Positions 1 to 9,313 of a DNA stretch of 64,000 bases are shown here, one piece after another; position 1 is the stretch's first letter; each line of letters begins with the position of its first letter. This stretch comes from Chitinophagaceae bacterium (GTDB lineage Bacteria; Bacteroidota; Bacteroidia; Chitinophagales; Chitinophagaceae): the NCBI GenBank assembly GCA_014879565.1, contig JACSRW010000032.1, positions 186,001-250,000 on the forward strand. The letters run 5' to 3'. The position numbers and the translations under genes are program-made. A model generated the notes under the pieces. It was not told where the DNA came from and did no database searches. It was given only the letters and a program-made list of their open reading frames with translations.

Positions 1-225
1 CAGCGGCAGCAGTTTGAAGCAGGAAGGGAAAAGAAGGGCGCCCTGCTTATCGGGGATACACAGGAAGCCATAGACAAAATTCTTTACCTGCAGGAAATGT
101 TCGGGCTCACCCGTTTTGCCGCCCATATGGATGTGGGCGGTCCGCCGCATATGGCCCTGATGAAGTCAATCGAGATTTACGGAACAAAGATCGCCCCGGC
201 TGTCCGGAAAGCACTGGCAGGTTAA
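1..225 (+). CDS. LLM-class flavin-dependent oxidoreductase, C-terminal fragment
   Basis: Only the last 74 codons are in the window; the reading frame is open from base 1 to the TAA at 223-225. The visible residues include GDTQEAIDKIL, then LTRFAAHMDVGGPPH and KSIEIYGTKIAPAV. This pattern (a 'pathway to be checked' GD/GT turn, a helix, a strand ending in a glycine-rich loop, then a final helix with the kxiElfgtkVaP-like motif) is typical of the C-terminus of luciferase-like monooxygenases that use FMNH2. The substrate cannot be told. It converges with the helicase gene, leaving only five bases between the two stop codons. Confidence 0.75.
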   Translation, partial: QRQQFEAGREKKGALLIGDTQEAIDKILYLQEMFGLTRFAAHMDVGGPPHMALMKSIEIYGTKIAPAVRKALAG

Positions 226-230
226 TCAGC

Positions 231-3092
231 TTATTGTAACAGGAAGGCCACATCCTCTTCCGTCAGGGCTTTTACAAACCCTTCTTCCTCCGGGATCAGT
301 TCCCGGGACAGGTTTTTCTTCCGTTCCTGCAGCTGTATGATTTTTTCTTCAATGCTGTCGCGGCAAATCATTTTGTAGGCGAATACGGCCTGTTGCTGAC
401 CGATCCGGTGCGTCCGGTCAATAGCCTGCTGCTCCACGGCATGATTCCACCAGGGATCAAAAAGGAATACATAATCCGCCGCCGTCAGGTTCAGCCCGGC
501 ATTCCCGGCCTTAAGACTCAGCAAAAAAATACGCGGACTATCGGGATCATGGTTAAAGGCCTGTACCATCCGGTCACGCTCCCTGGCAGGGGTGGCGCCG
601 GTGAGTATAAAATGGGACATCCCCTCTTTTTTCAATAAAGCGGATAAACGATCCAGCATCCGGGTAAACTGGGAAAAGATCAGCACGCTGTGATCCGACA
701 GATTATTGATCAGCTCATCCATCAGTGCTGTGCTCTTTACAGAAGGCAGGTTGAGATGCCGGTACTCTTCCAGCAGGGAAGGATCATTGCAGATCTGCCT
801 GAGTTTGAGTATGCCTTCCAGCACCTGCAGTTTGCTTTTCTGCATACCCTGTTTTTTGATGATGTCACTCAGCGTGCCTTTTACCTGGTCACGGATTTCA
901 TTATATACCTCCTGCTGTTCGGGTTCCATCTGGCACCAGAGGGTGATTTCTGTTTTGGGGGGCAGGTCGCGGGCTACCTGTTCTTTAGTACGTCGCAAAA
1001 TAAATGGAGCCGTCAGCTTTTTGAGCGCGGCCACTTTCTTCTCATCCCGTTGCAGATCGATCGGGTCGGCGTATTCGCGTTTGAAAAATTCGCGTGAACC
1101 GAACATGCCGGGCAACACAAAATGTAGCTGACTGAACAAATCTGTCGTATTATTCATCACCGGCGTGCCACTGAGTACTACCCGTTTTTCTGCATTTAAT
1201 TGGTGGGTCAGCTTAGTGATCTGTGAAGACGGATTCTTGATGGTGTGACTTTCATCGAGGATGACAGCTATAAATGATTGAGTCAGGACAAATTCTTCAT
1301 CGGAGCGGATCGTGCCATAGGTGCTGATGATCACCTGTACACCTTCCTGCTCAAACAAAGCTTCTTCACGACTGCTTCCATGATAAATAACGGAACGTAT
1401 ACCCGGCGCGAACTTGTTGATCTCGTTCTGCCAGTTGTAGACCAGCGAGGCCGGACAAATGATCAGGATATTACCAGCCGTGTTGTTATCTGCGAGATAG
1501 GCTATATAGCAGATAGTCTGCAGGGTTTTACCCAATCCCATATCATCGGCGAGGAATACGCCGGCTTCGATCTCATCGAGCAACCGCATCCACTCGTACC
1601 CTTTTTGCTGGTAAGTGCGGAGATCGGCTTTTATGGTGGCCGGCAGGGTATACAATGGACTATCTGCCGTTTGCCAGTTCATCCATTTCTGCTTCCAGCC
1701 GGACGGAATGAATGACAAAGACAGTTGTTCTGCCTGGCTGCCATTTTCCAGGGCAATGAACACCCACTTCGGCACCCGGATCTGTTTGTTTTCAATCCGT
1801 GCATGTTTAATGATAATACCATAAGCTTTTTGCCAGTCTTCATCCAGCAGAGTAATGGTGCCGTCTTTCAACATCAGGGCCTGTTCGCCGGTACGGAGTA
1901 CTTTTTGTAATTCCTTATTACTGATCTCTTCTTTGCCAACCTTAAGTGAGAAGGAAAGAAGACACCAGCCTTTTTCTTCACTGATGTACTGGTACTGCGT
2001 TACCGGTTTTTCGGTGCTGTACCGGAAATGTTTGAGCATGTCCATACCCAATACCTGTATATCACGATCGAGTAAGGTGCGAAAAGCTTTGAGGAACCAA
2101 TGATTTTTGGCGGCATTGGCAAAACTCAGGTAATAATAACCGTTTGACTGATTGGGGAAACTGCCATGCAATTGTTCGATCTCCCAACGGATTGCTTTCT
2201 CTGCATCCTGATGACGACGGATACTGATCTCCTTGCCATCGCGGGTAACCGTCACTGTTTCCTCCCAGCGGCCATCCGCAATATGTCCGTCGTAATCAAA
2301 CTGAGGCGTGATCATCAGGAATTGTCCACTCAGCTCGCTGAACACTACCCGGCCCGTGGGCATTACGTCTACCTGGTCCGAGATCAGCAGGTTATTCCTG
2401 TTAACCGGGTAGCCTGCTAGTGGCCCCAGCACTTCCGCAATGAAACGGGACTGATCAAAAGCTTCTTTTTCCCAGTCGTATAACTGCACCCGGCTCAATA
2501 CCTGGTAATCGGAAAACTTCAACAGGAAATATTCATTCTTATGTTCAAGCAAAAAGCCATACTGGTTGAACTCAGCTAATGGGAAGGGGGTGCCATTGAG
2601 TTCAATCAGCGTTTGCAGGTACAACCAACCCCCGGGTGATTGCTGTACGTCAAATTTTAACTGCGGGGTATAATTACTGAATGTGCAGGGCGCTGTTTTT
2701 AATCGTTTCTCATCGCCTGCTACCGGTGTCTGGTGGTAACAGGAGATCATGGGCAACAACGGTTTCAGTGTTTGTAATTCCTGCAACAATTTACGCTCCA
2801 GTTGTAGTTGCAGTTGCTTTCTGAATTCCGCCTCATCCACGGTTGCCTGTTTTTTTAGCGCATGAAACAGCGCTGCTTTCAATTGGTCCACCTGGGCATC
2901 AGTAAAACGATTGAGGGAAGTAAAAAAACCAGAAGGAAGTTTGGGGTATTGTTTTTTTAATACACCCAGGTTGATTTTTTCCGTAGTATACACGGGATAT
3001 TTATCACCCCTGTCTGCCTGGAGCAGTCCGAAAATATGCCCGTTCTTTTTCAACTGGGCGGGCCGGAGTAAAAGGGCGGTTTTTTTATTCAT
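231..3092 (-). CDS. SNF2-family DEAD/DEAH-box helicase (RapA/HepA-like)
   Basis: The 953-residue protein has a large N-terminal region (about 1-490) without a motif I recognise, followed by a complete SNF2 ATPase. Walker A is DDMGLGKTLQT near residue 520, the DEAH-equivalent box is DESHTIKN near 612, and the C-terminal lobe ends with GLNLTAADYVFLFDPWWN and DRTHRIGQ near 896. Such proteins translocate on double-stranded DNA and displace bound proteins, for example stalled RNA polymerase. The longest frame begins with a TTG at 3116; I chose the ATG at 3092 (MNKKTALLLRP), which is a better start. A strong hairpin ends 30 bases upstream of this ATG, so the gene must have its own promoter or depend on read-through. 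Confidence 0.93.
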   Translation of the reverse strand: MNKKTALLLRPAQLKKNGHIFGLLQADRGDKYPVYTTEKINLGVLKKQYPKLPSGFFTSLNRFTDAQVDQLKAALFHALKKQATVDEAEFRKQLQLQLERKLLQELQTLKPLLPMISCYHQTPVAGDEKRLKTAPCTFSNYTPQLKFDVQQSPGGWLYLQTLIELNGTPFPLAEFNQYGFLLEHKNEYFLLKFSDYQVLSRVQLYDWEKEAFDQSRFIAEVLGPLAGYPVNRNNLLISDQVDVMPTGRVVFSELSGQFLMITPQFDYDGHIADGRWEETVTVTRDGKEISIRRHQDAEKAIRWEIEQLHGSFPNQSNGYYYLSFANAAKNHWFLKAFRTLLDRDIQVLGMDMLKHFRYSTEKPVTQYQYISEEKGWCLLSFSLKVGKEEISNKELQKVLRTGEQALMLKDGTITLLDEDWQKAYGIIIKHARIENKQIRVPKWVFIALENGSQAEQLSLSFIPSGWKQKWMNWQTADSPLYTLPATIKADLRTYQQKGYEWMRLLDEIEAGVFLADDMGLGKTLQTICYIAYLADNNTAGNILIICPASLVYNWQNEINKFAPGIRSVIYHGSSREEALFEQEGVQVIISTYGTIRSDEEFVLTQSFIAVILDESHTIKNPSSQITKLTHQLNAEKRVVLSGTPVMNNTTDLFSQLHFVLPGMFGSREFFKREYADPIDLQRDEKKVAALKKLTAPFILRRTKEQVARDLPPKTEITLWCQMEPEQQEVYNEIRDQVKGTLSDIIKKQGMQKSKLQVLEGILKLRQICNDPSLLEEYRHLNLPSVKSTALMDELINNLSDHSVLIFSQFTRMLDRLSALLKKEGMSHFILTGATPARERDRMVQAFNHDPDSPRIFLLSLKAGNAGLNLTAADYVFLFDPWWNHAVEQQAIDRTHRIGQQQAVFAYKMICRDSIEEKIIQLQERKKNLSRELIPEEEGFVKALTEEDVAFLLQ

Positions 3093-3121
3093 CGGGTGCA
3101 GGTAAAAAGTCTGCAAATAAA

Positions 3122-3166
3122 GGAAATACCGGTCAGATTTGATGGGCGTCTGACCGGTATATTTCC
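3122..3166 (-). terminator. Strong hairpin, terminator of the small gene at 3192-3422
   Basis: The arms at 3126-3137 and 3149-3160 are a perfect 12-bp inverted repeat (ATACCGGTCAGA) around an 11-base loop, and an outer GGAA/TTCC extension lengthens the stem. On the minus strand the hairpin is followed by TTTATTTG; on the plus strand it is followed by TTTATTTT, so it is T-rich on both sides. It lies between the stop of the 76-residue gene and the start of the helicase, and so also sits in the presumed leader of the helicase gene. Confidence 0.8.
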
Positions 3167-3191
3167 TTTATTTTACAAGGCCTTTACATGA

Positions 3192-3422
3192 TTAACTGAT
3201 TAGTTTCCAGGCCGGAGTCAACTCGGGCGAATGGTGAAATACCCGGTACTCATGGATCTCTTTGGTCTGCTTACTGAAATGGGTTTCTACAAAAAAACCG
3301 GGCAGGCGGAATAAAAAAATCATCTTATCAGATAATTCTTTTTTGGCCAGGGGCACACCCTCATTGACAACCGTGAATCGCTTTTCTTCCTTAGTCAGCA
3401 CAATAAATTCTGATAGTCTCAT
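3192..3422 (-). CDS. Small hypothetical protein, 76 aa
   Basis: I do not recognise the family. The protein is hydrophilic with no signal peptide or membrane segment, and begins MRLSEFIVLTKEEKRF. The composition (alternating charged and hydrophobic residues, suggesting a small alpha/beta or all-beta fold) and the ATG start look like a real gene. A strong terminator hairpin follows directly downstream, which supports an independent transcript. It is divergent from the aldolase gene across a 337-base gap. Small proteins of this kind that read like translation- or DNA-associated accessory factors are common in this phylum, but no role can be inferred. Confidence 0.6.
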   Translation of the reverse strand: MRLSEFIVLTKEEKRFTVVNEGVPLAKKELSDKMIFLFRLPGFFVETHFSKQTKEIHEYRVFHHSPELTPAWKLIS

Positions 3423-3759
3423 AGTTGCTCGTTTTAATACGGTGAATAAAAAAAGGCAAATACAAAAACCTGCTTTCTGTCAGGAATAATCCGGACATCG
3501 GCAAAAATCAATGAACTTAAGAGGCAGAGGCAATAAGTCTGAACTGAAAAATATGGCCCGTAACAGGCCGGAGGCAGGACAAATTTAACCGGGTTTCGGG
3601 TTCCGGCAAATTTAATTTCTCCGGCCTTCCCAGACAGTCCCGGGTGGCTGTTTATCCGTTGGCAGATAACGGCATCCTCACGTACACAAAGAAGAGATCC
3701 CATTGGTTCTCAGGTCAGAGCGGGACGGTTGGCTCTGTATGATTATTAATTTTATAACT
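3423..3759. other. Divergent intergenic region
   Basis: This 337-base gap separates the minus-strand 76-aa gene from the plus-strand aldolase gene and should hold promoters for both. I see no convincing TAnnTTTG match, tandem array, RNA gene or riboswitch-like fold. The 89-codon minus-strand frame at 3434-3703 has an unlikely composition and I did not accept it. The sequence GGGTTTCGGGTTCCGG near 3593-3608 is a short local repeat only. Confidence 0.4.
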
Positions 3760-5058
3760 ATGAATAACACACTTGATCCCCGTCTGATGCATCCCCGTGA
3801 ACAGATAACAATGGTGATTGGCCGTATTTACCGCCGCGGGCTTACCACTACATCCGGAGGAAATATTTCAATTATTGATGAAAACGGTGATATATGGGTA
3901 ACTCCCTCTGCGGTGGACAAGGGTTCGCTTACGGCGGATGATATTGTTTGTGTCAAAAAGGATGGTACCATCACCGGCCGGCATAAACCTTCATCCGAAT
4001 TTCCCTTTCACAAGTCTATCTATGAAAAAAGACCCGATATCCGGGCGGTGATACATGCGCATCCTCCGGCACTCGTATCTTTCAGTATTGTGCGGAAAAT
4101 ACCGGATACCCGGATTATTACACAGGCCCGTCATGTATGCGGTCCGATTGGGTATGCACCTTACCGGCTGCCAGGCAGCCAGGAGCTGGGAAATGTGATC
4201 GCCGATGAGTTTGAAAAGGGATTTAATGCCGTGATTATGGAAAATCATGGTACGGTGGTGGGTGGTACTAACCTGGCAGATTGTTTTCTCCGGTTTGAAA
4301 CCCTTGAATTTTCTGCACGGACCATTCTTTATGCGCATATGATCGGAGAACCTTCCTATCTCACGGAGGAGGAATTAGCTGATTTCGAAAAACAATTGCC
4401 GGATTTGCTGCCGGAAATGGATGTGACGGCTTACAGCAGCACGGAAAGAGCCATACGATCAGAAATATGTACCATGGTGCAGCGCGCCTGCAGCCAGGGT
4501 TTAATGACCAGTTCATATGGCACCGTTTCCCGTCGCTGGGAGGGGAATGACTTCCTGATTACCCCGACGGATGTGCCCCGCTGGGATCTGCAACCCAGGG
4601 ATATTGTACAGATCAGGGATGGTAAAAGAGAGAAAGGCAAACTGCCCAGCCGGTCCACGCATATTCATCAGCTCATTTATGAAACCCATCCGGAAATAAA
4701 CTCCATTATTCTCACACAGACACCTTACCTGATGGCCTTTGCCGCATCTGATGCGGTATTTAATGTACGAACTATCCCGGAAAGCTGGATTTTCCTGCAG
4801 GATGTTTGTACAGTTCCTTATGGAGGTCAGTTCCAGGGAAGCCGGCGGATACCGGAACTCTTATCCAAAAACAGTCCGGCGCTGCTGATTAAAAATGACT
4901 GTGCACTGGTCACCGGAGATAAACTGCTACAGACCTTTGATTATCTTGAAGTGGCTGAATTCAGTGCCAAATCACTTATTATGTCAGCCAGCCTGGGTAA
5001 ACTGGTGCCCATTAATGATGAACAGGTCAGTGAATTGCGACAGGCATTCCTCCGGTGA
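3760..5058 (+). CDS. Tandem class II aldolase/adducin-domain protein
   Basis: The 432-residue protein contains two class II aldolase/adducin domains in tandem. Domain 1 (about 1-210) carries the expected zinc site: TTTSGGNIS near the phosphate site, HAHPP for two histidines, and MENHGTVVGG for a third. Domain 2 (about 225-432) keeps the fold but has QTPYLM where HAHPP is expected and IKNDCALVTG where ENHG is expected, so its metal site is lost. Class II aldolases cleave phosphorylated ketoses such as fuculose- or rhamnulose-1-phosphate; the substrate here is unknown. The ATG at 3760 (MNNTLDPRLMHPREQ) was chosen over an upstream in-frame start at 3703, whose extra residues resemble translated non-coding DNA. 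The stop lies seven bases from the convergent histidine kinase gene. Confidence 0.85.
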   Translation: MNNTLDPRLMHPREQITMVIGRIYRRGLTTTSGGNISIIDENGDIWVTPSAVDKGSLTADDIVCVKKDGTITGRHKPSSEFPFHKSIYEKRPDIRAVIHAHPPALVSFSIVRKIPDTRIITQARHVCGPIGYAPYRLPGSQELGNVIADEFEKGFNAVIMENHGTVVGGTNLADCFLRFETLEFSARTILYAHMIGEPSYLTEEELADFEKQLPDLLPEMDVTAYSSTERAIRSEICTMVQRACSQGLMTSSYGTVSRRWEGNDFLITPTDVPRWDLQPRDIVQIRDGKREKGKLPSRSTHIHQLIYETHPEINSIILTQTPYLMAFAASDAVFNVRTIPESWIFLQDVCTVPYGGQFQGSRRIPELLSKNSPALLIKNDCALVTGDKLLQTFDYLEVAEFSAKSLIMSASLGKLVPINDEQVSELRQAFLR

Positions 5059-5065
5059 GAAATAC

Positions 5066-6757
5066 TTATCCGGACGGAACCGGCAGTGGGTTTTGTAAAG
5101 AATAAACCACATCCCTGACTGTTGTTTCCAGGGAGTCCAGCTTTTCTGCCAGTTGCGGATCTGCCGGGTCCGAACCCGGCCAGGCTTCCAGTTCCCGGAT
5201 CAGCCCATACATACTGTCTATGCCCATATTGTCAAGGGATGGTTTCATCCGGTGTGCAAGAGAACGCATTTTTGCCCAATCACCCTCTTTAGCAGAAAGA
5301 CGTAATTCCTTCAGGTCAGCTGGCAACTGGCGGATAAACAGACTGGTCATTTTTTGAACAAAGGCCGTGTTGCCACCGCCCAGTTTTTCCAGTTTTGACA
5401 GATTGAAAAGCGGTTTTCGGGGGAGCGTTGCTTCTTCATCCGTTACGGGCTCCATAACACCCTGGTATACCTTGTTGGGCAGCCAGCGGGAAATCGTACC
5501 TGTCAGTTCTTCTTCGGTGAAAGGTTTGGATATATAATCATTCATTCCGGCCTGCAGACATTTATCAGCCTCCCCCTGTATGGCATTGGCGGTAAGGGCA
5601 ATGACGGGTAGTTCCCTGTTCAGTTCCTCCCGGATGATCCGGGTGGCCTCCAGGCCATTGAGCAAAGGCATCTGCACATCCATCAGTACGAGGTCAAAAT
5701 GTTCTTTTCTGACCGCATTCACTGCTTCCGATCCGTTATGTACTTCCGTAATCCGGCATCCGGCCTGCTGCAATACAACAGATACGACCAGCCGGTTCAT
5801 TTCATTATCATCGGCCAGTAATATCCGGCTGTTCTTTAACCGCTGCGGATCTGCTTTTACCATTTTTTTCTCCGGTAAATCTTCTTCACAGCCTGCTGCA
5901 AACGGAATCGTAACGGTAATAACGGTGCCCTTCCCTTTGGTACTCGACACTTCAATACTTCCCTGCATCAGGTCAACCAGCTGTTTTGTAATAGACAAAC
6001 CAAGACCGGTACCTCCGTATTTCCTTTCCGGCGCAAAGTCTTCCTGGGTGAAATTCCGGAACAGCAGGGAGAGGAAAGCAGGTTCCATACCAATGCCCGT
6101 GTCCTGCAGAGTGAAGGAGAGCTGGTAGTTGTTATTATCAGCTGGTTGTATATGCGTACGCAACCGAACCGATCCTTCTTCCGTGAACTTGATGGCATTA
6201 TCGGTCAGGTTCAGTAAGATCCTTTTCAGGCGTACACGATCTCCCGTCAATACCAGTTCATCATCCGGGCTGTTTTCGTTAAGCAGGGTTATTCCTTTCT
6301 CTTCTGCTTTCGGATTCATCAGGTGTAAACATTGCCGGATGACCGCAGCCGGCCGGAAAGCCACCTGGTCAAGGGTCAGCCTGCCTGCTTCTGATTTGGA
6401 AATTTCCAGGATATTGTTAAAAAGAAGCAGCAGTGTTTCTGTTGCTTTTTGTATGCCATCCAGGTAATTCAGCTGCTGTTCGTTCAGGCCGCTTTTCCGC
6501 AGCAGGCGGCTGATGCCGGTAATGGCATTCATCGGGGTGCGGATTTCATGGCTGATATTGCATAGGAAATGATCCCGGGTGCCTTTAATTATATCAGCCT
6601 CCCTGCTGGCTTCCTGCAGTTTGCCTTCATACATTTCCTGCATGGCGTCCATTTTCTCTCCGATGATTTCAAGGAATTCGGCGAGGTTTTCATCTTCTTT
6701 GTAACCGGCTGGCAAGTATTCCTGCAGCTGATCAGTCATGGATGGTTGAAATTTCAT
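5066..6757 (-). CDS. Soluble hybrid histidine kinase with receiver and Hpt domains
   Basis: The order in this 563-residue protein is a short N-terminal coiled-coil-like region (1-60), HisKA with NISHEIRTPMN (phospho-acceptor His near 73), HATPase (about 170-290, with GTGLGLSITKQLV), a receiver (about 305-425, LLADDNEMNR and phospho-acceptor Asp in LVLMDVQMP near 357), and a C-terminal Hpt domain (AHRMKPSLDNMG near 500). There is no membrane segment and no PAS, GAF or other sensor domain, so input must come from a partner. It overlaps the FIST gene by up to 26 bases and is the last gene of a three-gene operon. An in-frame ATG at 6739 is an alternative start. The natural output is the sigma-54-type regulator two genes upstream. 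Confidence 0.93.
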   Translation of the reverse strand: MKFQPSMTDQLQEYLPAGYKEDENLAEFLEIIGEKMDAMQEMYEGKLQEASREADIIKGTRDHFLCNISHEIRTPMNAITGISRLLRKSGLNEQQLNYLDGIQKATETLLLLFNNILEISKSEAGRLTLDQVAFRPAAVIRQCLHLMNPKAEEKGITLLNENSPDDELVLTGDRVRLKRILLNLTDNAIKFTEEGSVRLRTHIQPADNNNYQLSFTLQDTGIGMEPAFLSLLFRNFTQEDFAPERKYGGTGLGLSITKQLVDLMQGSIEVSSTKGKGTVITVTIPFAAGCEEDLPEKKMVKADPQRLKNSRILLADDNEMNRLVVSVVLQQAGCRITEVHNGSEAVNAVRKEHFDLVLMDVQMPLLNGLEATRIIREELNRELPVIALTANAIQGEADKCLQAGMNDYISKPFTEEELTGTISRWLPNKVYQGVMEPVTDEEATLPRKPLFNLSKLEKLGGGNTAFVQKMTSLFIRQLPADLKELRLSAKEGDWAKMRSLAHRMKPSLDNMGIDSMYGLIRELEAWPGSDPADPQLAEKLDSLETTVRDVVYSLQNPLPVPSG

Positions 6758-7886
6758 GAAAGGTGGTTATGGTCATGGTTTGATTGTGTAATTCACTCCT
6801 GCCTTTTCGTCCGTTCGGGGAGATTTCCCCATAGGAATAGAAACCGGTTAACAGGGTATCCGGGCCGAATACCTCGTTTACAGCTTCCACTTCTTCCGGG
6901 GTACGGGACTTCAGGATTAATTTTCTGCCAACACAACTGATCACTAAAGCCAGTTCCGGCCGGTTCCCGGATTCGGGACAAGCCATACTGGCGGCACCGG
7001 AAGCAGCCCGCGTAAGTTTGTCAAAGTTGGCTTTCATAAAACGAACCGTGGAGCCAACGGGAATGTCGCCGGCGAATGTCATACTTCCCTCATCATTATC
7101 AATGGAAAGTATCGTACGTACTACGGGTTCTTCAGAACCCGGCAAACGGACAAGCAGGGGAAAGAGCAGGGCAGAGCCGGGCAGGGTCTCCGCATCCGGA
7201 CCCAGGTATTGTTTGTATAACTCCAGGGCGCTGAAATTTTCTATTTCGTATAATTTATTATGCCGGGACCGGGTTACTTTTTTCTCCAGCCCGAAACCTT
7301 CCCATCCGCCCAGGGAACCGTGGTTCACTTCCAGTTGTGTGCCGTAGAAACCGATTCCCGCAATCATTCCTTCCTGGCAGGTTCCGTTCAGTCCTACAAG
7401 CGTATGTTCAAACCGGTTATCATCGCCGGCCAGTCCGCCGGTAATCAGCACCCTGTTGCCGGCTACTTCATTCATACCGCGGACCAGTTCACTTCCATTG
7501 ACGAGATTGCCGTCAGATAAAACGAGGATATAGGATAATTCTTTTTCCTTTAATTCATTTACCAGGGCCCGGCCGGCTGCCGCGCTGTCAGAATAGTCAA
7601 ACAGATTCAGGATATGTGTACGGATGCGCGTGGAGGCAAACTCAATCGCGGTAATCGAGATGGTTTCTTCCATTATTTCTGTGTGGAAAATCTCACCGGA
7701 AGTGGAACAGGAAACAATTTCGGCATCCGGAAATTTCTGCCGGATCAGAGCGTCTATTTCTGTCCGGGCCAGCAGCGGCCGGGAGCCAAAACAAAGCACC
7801 AGGTTCACTTTTTTTTCATTGACAGGCTGATTGGCGGCATGCGGAAAAAATCGTCCGGAATGATAGGAATACAAGGCCGTTTTCAT
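6732..7886 (-). CDS. FIST-domain sensory protein
   Basis: The 384-residue protein matches the FIST fold: an N-terminal part (about 30-215) with LVLCFGSRPLL, SCSTSGEIF and LITGGLAGDD, and a C-terminal part (about 220-360) with SCVGRKLIL and GFYSYGEISPNG. FIST domains are predicted ligand-binding sensors, proposed to bind small molecules such as amino acids, and are usually coupled to signal-transduction proteins. It has no signal peptide or membrane span and should be cytoplasmic. I used the ATG at 7886; the longest frame begins with a GTG at 7892. It lies nine bases after the regulator gene and overlaps the kinase gene, so the three are almost certainly co-transcribed and co-operate. Confidence 0.9.
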   Translation of the reverse strand: MKTALYSYHSGRFFPHAANQPVNEKKVNLVLCFGSRPLLARTEIDALIRQKFPDAEIVSCSTSGEIFHTEIMEETISITAIEFASTRIRTHILNLFDYSDSAAAGRALVNELKEKELSYILVLSDGNLVNGSELVRGMNEVAGNRVLITGGLAGDDNRFEHTLVGLNGTCQEGMIAGIGFYGTQLEVNHGSLGGWEGFGLEKKVTRSRHNKLYEIENFSALELYKQYLGPDAETLPGSALLFPLLVRLPGSEEPVVRTILSIDNDEGSMTFAGDIPVGSTVRFMKANFDKLTRAASGAASMACPESGNRPELALVISCVGRKLILKSRTPEEVEAVNEVFGPDTLLTGFYSYGEISPNGRKGRSELHNQTMTITTFHEISTIHD

Positions 7887-7895
7887 AAACACTTG

Positions 7896-9245
7896 TTAAA
7901 GGGAAAACTCTTTTTGCTGGATCATTTTATAAATGGTGGATTTGCCGATATCCAGTTTTTCGGCGACCAGCAATACATTATTGTCATACTTGCGCAGAAA
8001 ATGCCGGATGATACCCTGGGTGTATTCCCGGAGTGTTTTTTCTTCACTCAGCAGAGATTCCTGGTTTCGTGCGGATGTATAAGTAATATCCTCCGGCCCC
8101 ACTTCTCTGCCATTGCTTAATACCGCGGCCAGATCCATCATGGCTTTCAGTTCGCGTACATTGCCGGGAAAACTGTATTTCATCAGCTTTTCCCTTGCGG
8201 CTTCCGTCAGTTGTTTGGCCTCCAATTTGTTGTCAAGGCAAAATTCATCCAAAAAGAATTTGGCCAGCAGCAGGATGTCATTTCCCCTGTCCCGGAGCGG
8301 AGGCAATTCCACGGGTAATCCCATGATCCGGTAATACAGGTCTTCCCGGAAAAGCCCTTTTTGTACTTCAGCAGCCAGATCTTTGTGCGTAGCCACAATC
8401 AGCCGGACATCCAGTTTTACTTTTTCATTGCCGCCCACCCGTACCAGTTCTCTTTCCTGCAATACCCGCAGCAGTTTACTTTGCAGGTTCAGGTCCAGTT
8501 CGGCAATCTCGTCCAGGAACAGGGTGCCCTTATTGGCCTCTTCAAATTTGCCGGTTTTACGCCCGAGCGCCCCTGTAAAAGCCCCTTTTTCATGGCCGAA
8601 AAGTTCACTTTCAATCAGCTCGGCAGGTATAGCGGCCATATTCACCGCCATAAAAGGTTTTTTCTTCCGGTCAGAGTTATAATGAATGGCTTTGGCAACC
8701 AGTTCCTTTCCGGTTCCTGTTTCACCGGTTACCGATACATTAATATTGGTACGGGCTGCTTTTTCCATTAATCCGAAAATTTTCCGGATTGCAGGGGAGT
8801 TGCCTTTGATAATATTTCCAAACTCATATTTCTGGCCCAGTTCTTCCCTTAAAGTTTCCACTTCTTTACGCAACGATTGATTTTCACGTACACGTATAAC
8901 CGCATTCCACAACAGGTCTTTCGTATTGTCATCTTTTACCAGGTAATCCGTCACCCCCATTTTCAGCATTTCAATAGCCGTGGTTACATCTTCCTGGCCG
9001 CTGATGACGATCACCGGCACATCGGGATCCGCGGAACGGATTTGTTTGAAGAGATCCGCCCCGTTGGTGCCGGGGAGAGAGTAATCTATCGTAATCAGGT
9101 CAGGTTTTTTGTGGAGGTTTCTGAGACATTCATCAGCCGACTCAAAGCGGGTAACCGTATAGTCCGGATTCAGGGAGAGATGATATTCCAGTATTTCACT
9201 GTACCAGGGATCGTCATCAACAATAAAAATGTGGTAGTTTTCCAT
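7896..9245 (-). CDS. Sigma-54-dependent response regulator (NtrC family)
   Basis: The 449-residue protein has the NtrC order: a receiver (1-120, acidic pair IVDDDPWY and phospho-acceptor Asp in ITIDYSLPG near 53), an AAA+ domain (about 140-380, Walker A GETGTGKE near 176, sigma-54 contact loop GAFTGA near 224, LFLDEIAELD), and a C-terminal Fis-type helix-turn-helix (VAEKLDIGKSTIYK). It should activate transcription by sigma-54 polymerase after phosphorylation. The ATG at 9245 (MENYHIFIV) was chosen over a TTG at 9263. It is the first gene of the regulator-FIST-kinase operon and is divergent from the GNAT gene. Confidence 0.95.
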   Translation of the reverse strand: MENYHIFIVDDDPWYSEILEYHLSLNPDYTVTRFESADECLRNLHKKPDLITIDYSLPGTNGADLFKQIRSADPDVPVIVISGQEDVTTAIEMLKMGVTDYLVKDDNTKDLLWNAVIRVRENQSLRKEVETLREELGQKYEFGNIIKGNSPAIRKIFGLMEKAARTNINVSVTGETGTGKELVAKAIHYNSDRKKKPFMAVNMAAIPAELIESELFGHEKGAFTGALGRKTGKFEEANKGTLFLDEIAELDLNLQSKLLRVLQERELVRVGGNEKVKLDVRLIVATHKDLAAEVQKGLFREDLYYRIMGLPVELPPLRDRGNDILLLAKFFLDEFCLDNKLEAKQLTEAAREKLMKYSFPGNVRELKAMMDLAAVLSNGREVGPEDITYTSARNQESLLSEEKTLREYTQGIIRHFLRKYDNNVLLVAEKLDIGKSTIYKMIQQKEFSL

Positions 9246-9313
9246 TTGACGGATTTGTTCCAAAATAGAAAGTCTGTTCCTGAATCGGAAGTTTGACGGA
9301 AAATATTACAGCC

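Noticed and set aside
3434-3703. 89-codon minus-strand frame in the aldolase upstream gap
   Set aside because: Cys/Pro-rich translation without any pattern, no promoter or conserved feature, and located in a divergent regulatory region.
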